A model generated the notes under the pieces. The model had not been told where the DNA came from. It did not search any database and saw only the letters and a program-made list of their open reading frames with translations. This document shows positions 5,960 through 7,757 of a DNA stretch of 7,757 bases, piece by piece (the first letter of the stretch is position 1; each line of letters starts with the position of its first letter). The translations under genes and the position numbers were made by a program. Source of the stretch: Pseudomonadota bacterium (lineage in GTDB: Bacteria; Myxococcota; UBA9042; PHBI01); assembly GCA_005788935.1 (NCBI GenBank), contig SYAK01000332.1:1-7757 (forward strand), read 5' to 3'.

Positions 5960-7269
5960 CACTTGCCACCCCCGCCACCGTCCGCGGGCGCCTCCGAAGC
6001 CTTCGCCGGAGGCGCCGCGATGGGCGCGTTCGCAGGTGCCTCGGGAGCCGATTCGGCCAATGGGGCGGCACGCGCATCCGAAGGTGCCGGGAGCCGCAAC
6101 TGCATCCCCGGGAGCGGGGCCGCGAGACGGCTGACGATGACGCGCTCGCCCGCCTTCAGGCCCTCGCCGACCAGCACATGGTCCGCCTCGCGCAGCACCA
6201 CCTCGACCGCGCGAATGGTCAGCGTGTCGTCAGGCGCGAGGACCCACACCTTGTCGCCTTCACGTAGCGCCTTGCGTGGAATTCGCGTCACAGCGACCAA
6301 GGCGTCGGCCGCTGGCTCCGCAGCGCCCCCTTCGAACGTCACCTCGACAAAGGCGTTCAGCAGCAAGGGGCGCGCTCCCGAGGCGAGTCCGAGCGGATCC
6401 GGGATCTCGACGAGCACCCGCGCCTGCGCCCCGATCGGGTCGAGATCGCCGAGCACCCGCAGCACCTTGCCTTGCCACGTCCCGCCCGCGGACTCGCCCG
6501 CGAGGCGCACCGTAACGGGTGTGCCAGAGGCGTCCTGTCCCGGCGCTGGCGCGCCGATGCGCGGCAACGCCTCGAGCGGAACCGCGACCTCCACCCAGAA
6601 GTGATCGGTCCCGACGATACGCGCAACCGACGCCTGAGGGCCGACGAACGACCCGACCTCGACCTGCTCCTCGCGGACCATGGCGTTGAACGGCACCTTC
6701 AGCTCGAGCCGCTCGACATCGAGGCGCGCACGTGCCAGTGCCGCCTGGGAGGCCGCGACCCGAACCTGCGCGAGCTTCTCCTGCGGCTTGCGGAGCGCGA
6801 GCTCCTTGCCGTCCTCCGTGGGCTTCAGCTCACCCTCGAGCAGCGACCACTCGCGCTCGGCGACCACCCGTCGGCCCGACTCGAGCTGGAGGTCGACACG
6901 TGCCGCGGCGACGCTCGCCTCCTGCTGCGCCACCGCCATCCGGAAGGCCCGAGGGTCCACACGAAGGGCGACCGCGTCGGCCTTCAGCAGGCCGCCGACA
7001 ACGAGGCCGGGGTGGAGCTCCTCGACACGGCCCTGCACCTCGGGCGTCAGCGCCAGCTCGCGAGCGGCCCTTACGCGCCCAACCGCCTTGACCGAGGCCC
7101 CGCGGACAGCCGCCTCGGCGACCTCGACCTGCACGACCTGCCCGCGCTTCTCCTGCGGGCTTGGCGGCAGCTCGGGGCGAGACGCCATGAACCCTCGGAT
7201 CGCCGCGACCGCACCGATCATCACCACGACCGGCAACACGCCGTTCAACAGGATCGACCGCCACTTCAT
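5959..7269 (-). CDS. RND efflux periplasmic adaptor (membrane fusion protein)
   Basis: The 436-residue adaptor links the RND pump to the outer membrane channel. It has an uncleaved-looking N-terminal membrane anchor (about 7-25) and no lipobox. A first lipoyl half follows at about 68-105 (ELALTPEVQGRVEELHPGLV), then an alpha-helical hairpin at about 110-188. The second lipoyl half is at about 189-219, and a beta-barrel at about 222-312 (FWVEVAVPLEALPRIGAPAP). The membrane-proximal domain is at about 320-393 and includes the usual 'IPRKALREGDKVWVL' stretch. The last 43 residues are Ala/Pro-rich and end in five glycines and a lysine; this tail is probably disordered and unusual in composition. 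The start ATG is preceded by AGGGG at 6 bases and overlaps the channel gene's stop as ATGA. The stop overlaps the pump's start, so the three proteins should be made together. Confidence 0.93.
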   Translation of the reverse strand: MKWRSILLNGVLPVVVMIGAVAAIRGFMASRPELPPSPQEKRGQVVQVEVAEAAVRGASVKAVGRVRAARELALTPEVQGRVEELHPGLVVGGLLKADAVALRVDPRAFRMAVAQQEASVAAARVDLQLESGRRVVAEREWSLLEGELKPTEDGKELALRKPQEKLAQVRVAASQAALARARLDVERLELKVPFNAMVREEQVEVGSFVGPQASVARIVGTDHFWVEVAVPLEALPRIGAPAPGQDASGTPVTVRLAGESAGGTWQGKVLRVLGDLDPIGAQARVLVEIPDPLGLASGARPLLLNAFVEVTFEGGAAEPAADALVAVTRIPRKALREGDKVWVLAPDDTLTIRAVEVVLREADHVLVGEGLKAGERVIVSRLAAPLPGMQLRLPAPSDARAAPLAESAPEAPANAPIAAPPAKASEAPADGGGGGK

Positions 7270-7757
7270 TGCTCGCCCCTGCCCTCGCCGACTTCCGCGG
7301 CGTTCTTTGACATTGCGTCAGTTGATGCGTCTCGAGGCTCTTGAGCCGACCTTGTGTCAGGTTGTGTGGCCTGGACGGCCGCGATGGCCTCCCAGCCGCC
7401 GCCAAGGGCCCGGTGCAGCTGCACCCGCATACTCGCCGCCTGACGACGAGCCGCGAGGAGGGCCACCTCGGCCTGCTGCAGGGACCGCTGCGTCGTCAGG
7501 ACCTCGAGATAGCTGGCGAGCCCGTTCAGGTACCGCGCCTCCGACTCGGCCTGCGCAAGACGGGCCACACGCAGCTGCTCGCGCACCGCCGCGACATGCT
7601 CGGCCTGACGCAGGCTCTGAACGAGCGCGTCCTCAACCTCGACGATCGCGACGAGGGCCGCCTGCGCATAGACCTCGAGCGCCTCCTCGACCGCCGCCTT
7701 CGTCCGTGCCACCTCGGCCTGCCGACGACCACCGTCGATGAGCGGCCCCACGAGACC
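7266..7757 (-). CDS. Outer membrane factor of the TolC/NodT type, C-terminal part
   Basis: This is the C-terminal 163 residues of an outer membrane channel protein; its 5' end lies beyond the right edge of the window. The visible part opens with GLVGPLIDGGRRQAEVARTKA, which matches the 'P-x-F/I-D-G-G-R-R' entry of the second structural repeat in this family. A long alpha-helical coiled coil with many Ala, Glu, Gln and Arg residues follows. Then comes YLNGLASYLEVLTTQRSLQQAE and a terminal VQLHRALGGGW, both hallmark stretches of NodT-like outer membrane factors. Full-length members are usually 450-500 residues, so roughly two thirds is missing here. The last 40 residues are a polar, low-complexity tail. 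The protein would form the trimeric exit duct for the adaptor and pump encoded next, and its stop overlaps the adaptor start by 4 bases. Confidence 0.92.
   Translation of the reverse strand, partial: GLVGPLIDGGRRQAEVARTKAAVEEALEVYAQAALVAIVEVEDALVQSLRQAEHVAAVREQLRVARLAQAESEARYLNGLASYLEVLTTQRSLQQAEVALLAARRQAASMRVQLHRALGGGWEAIAAVQATQPDTRSAQEPRDASTDAMSKNAAEVGEGRGEQ

Noticed and set aside
4536..6134. Plus-strand open frame of 532 codons opposite the pump and adaptor genes
   Set aside because: Its product is a Ser/Thr/Arg-rich low-complexity string, and it lies entirely antisense to strongly recognisable genes.

Overview
This is a G+C-rich bacterial window (by eye about two thirds or more G+C). 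It holds two gene groups that converge on a short non-coding gap near 1432-1651. The high G+C, the proline/alanine-rich tails, the Cys-repeat lipoprotein and the overlapping start/stop codons suggest a Gram-negative proteobacterium-like organism, perhaps a myxobacterium or relative. That placement is inference, because no taxonomic marker gene is present. An outer-membrane-factor gene shows that the cell has an outer membrane.

The left group, on the plus strand (1-1431), has two genes. The first is a small PAS-like cytoplasmic protein, whose true start may lie left of the window. It overlaps by 4 bases (ATGA) a lipoprotein gene encoding three copies of a four-cysteine repeat plus a histidine-rich linker. 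The convergent gap (1432-1651) holds a strong G+C hairpin and an array of about five head-to-tail 19-bp repeats.

The right group, on the minus strand (7757 down to 1652), is a tripartite efflux operon. In transcription order it encodes an outer membrane factor (5' end outside the window), a periplasmic adaptor and an RND inner-membrane pump, joined by 4-base and 1- or 4-base overlaps. An OmpR/PhoB-type response regulator follows about 100 bases further on. Together the first three would form an envelope-spanning, proton-driven exporter, probably of hydrophobic or amphiphilic compounds. The regulator probably controls the operon, itself, or both; no partner histidine kinase is visible.

The most informative non-coding segment is the gap between pump and regulator (2423-2521). 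It holds an A+T-rich island with three AGATTT direct repeats (minus strand) at 10- and 11-bp steps, the geometry expected of an OmpR/PhoB-family operator, then a perfect 7-bp hairpin and a weak promoter-like pair. I see no clearly novel defence or mobile system. The best candidates for new biology are the Cys-repeat lipoprotein, the 19-bp array, the putative operator and an extra hydrophobic segment in the pump.
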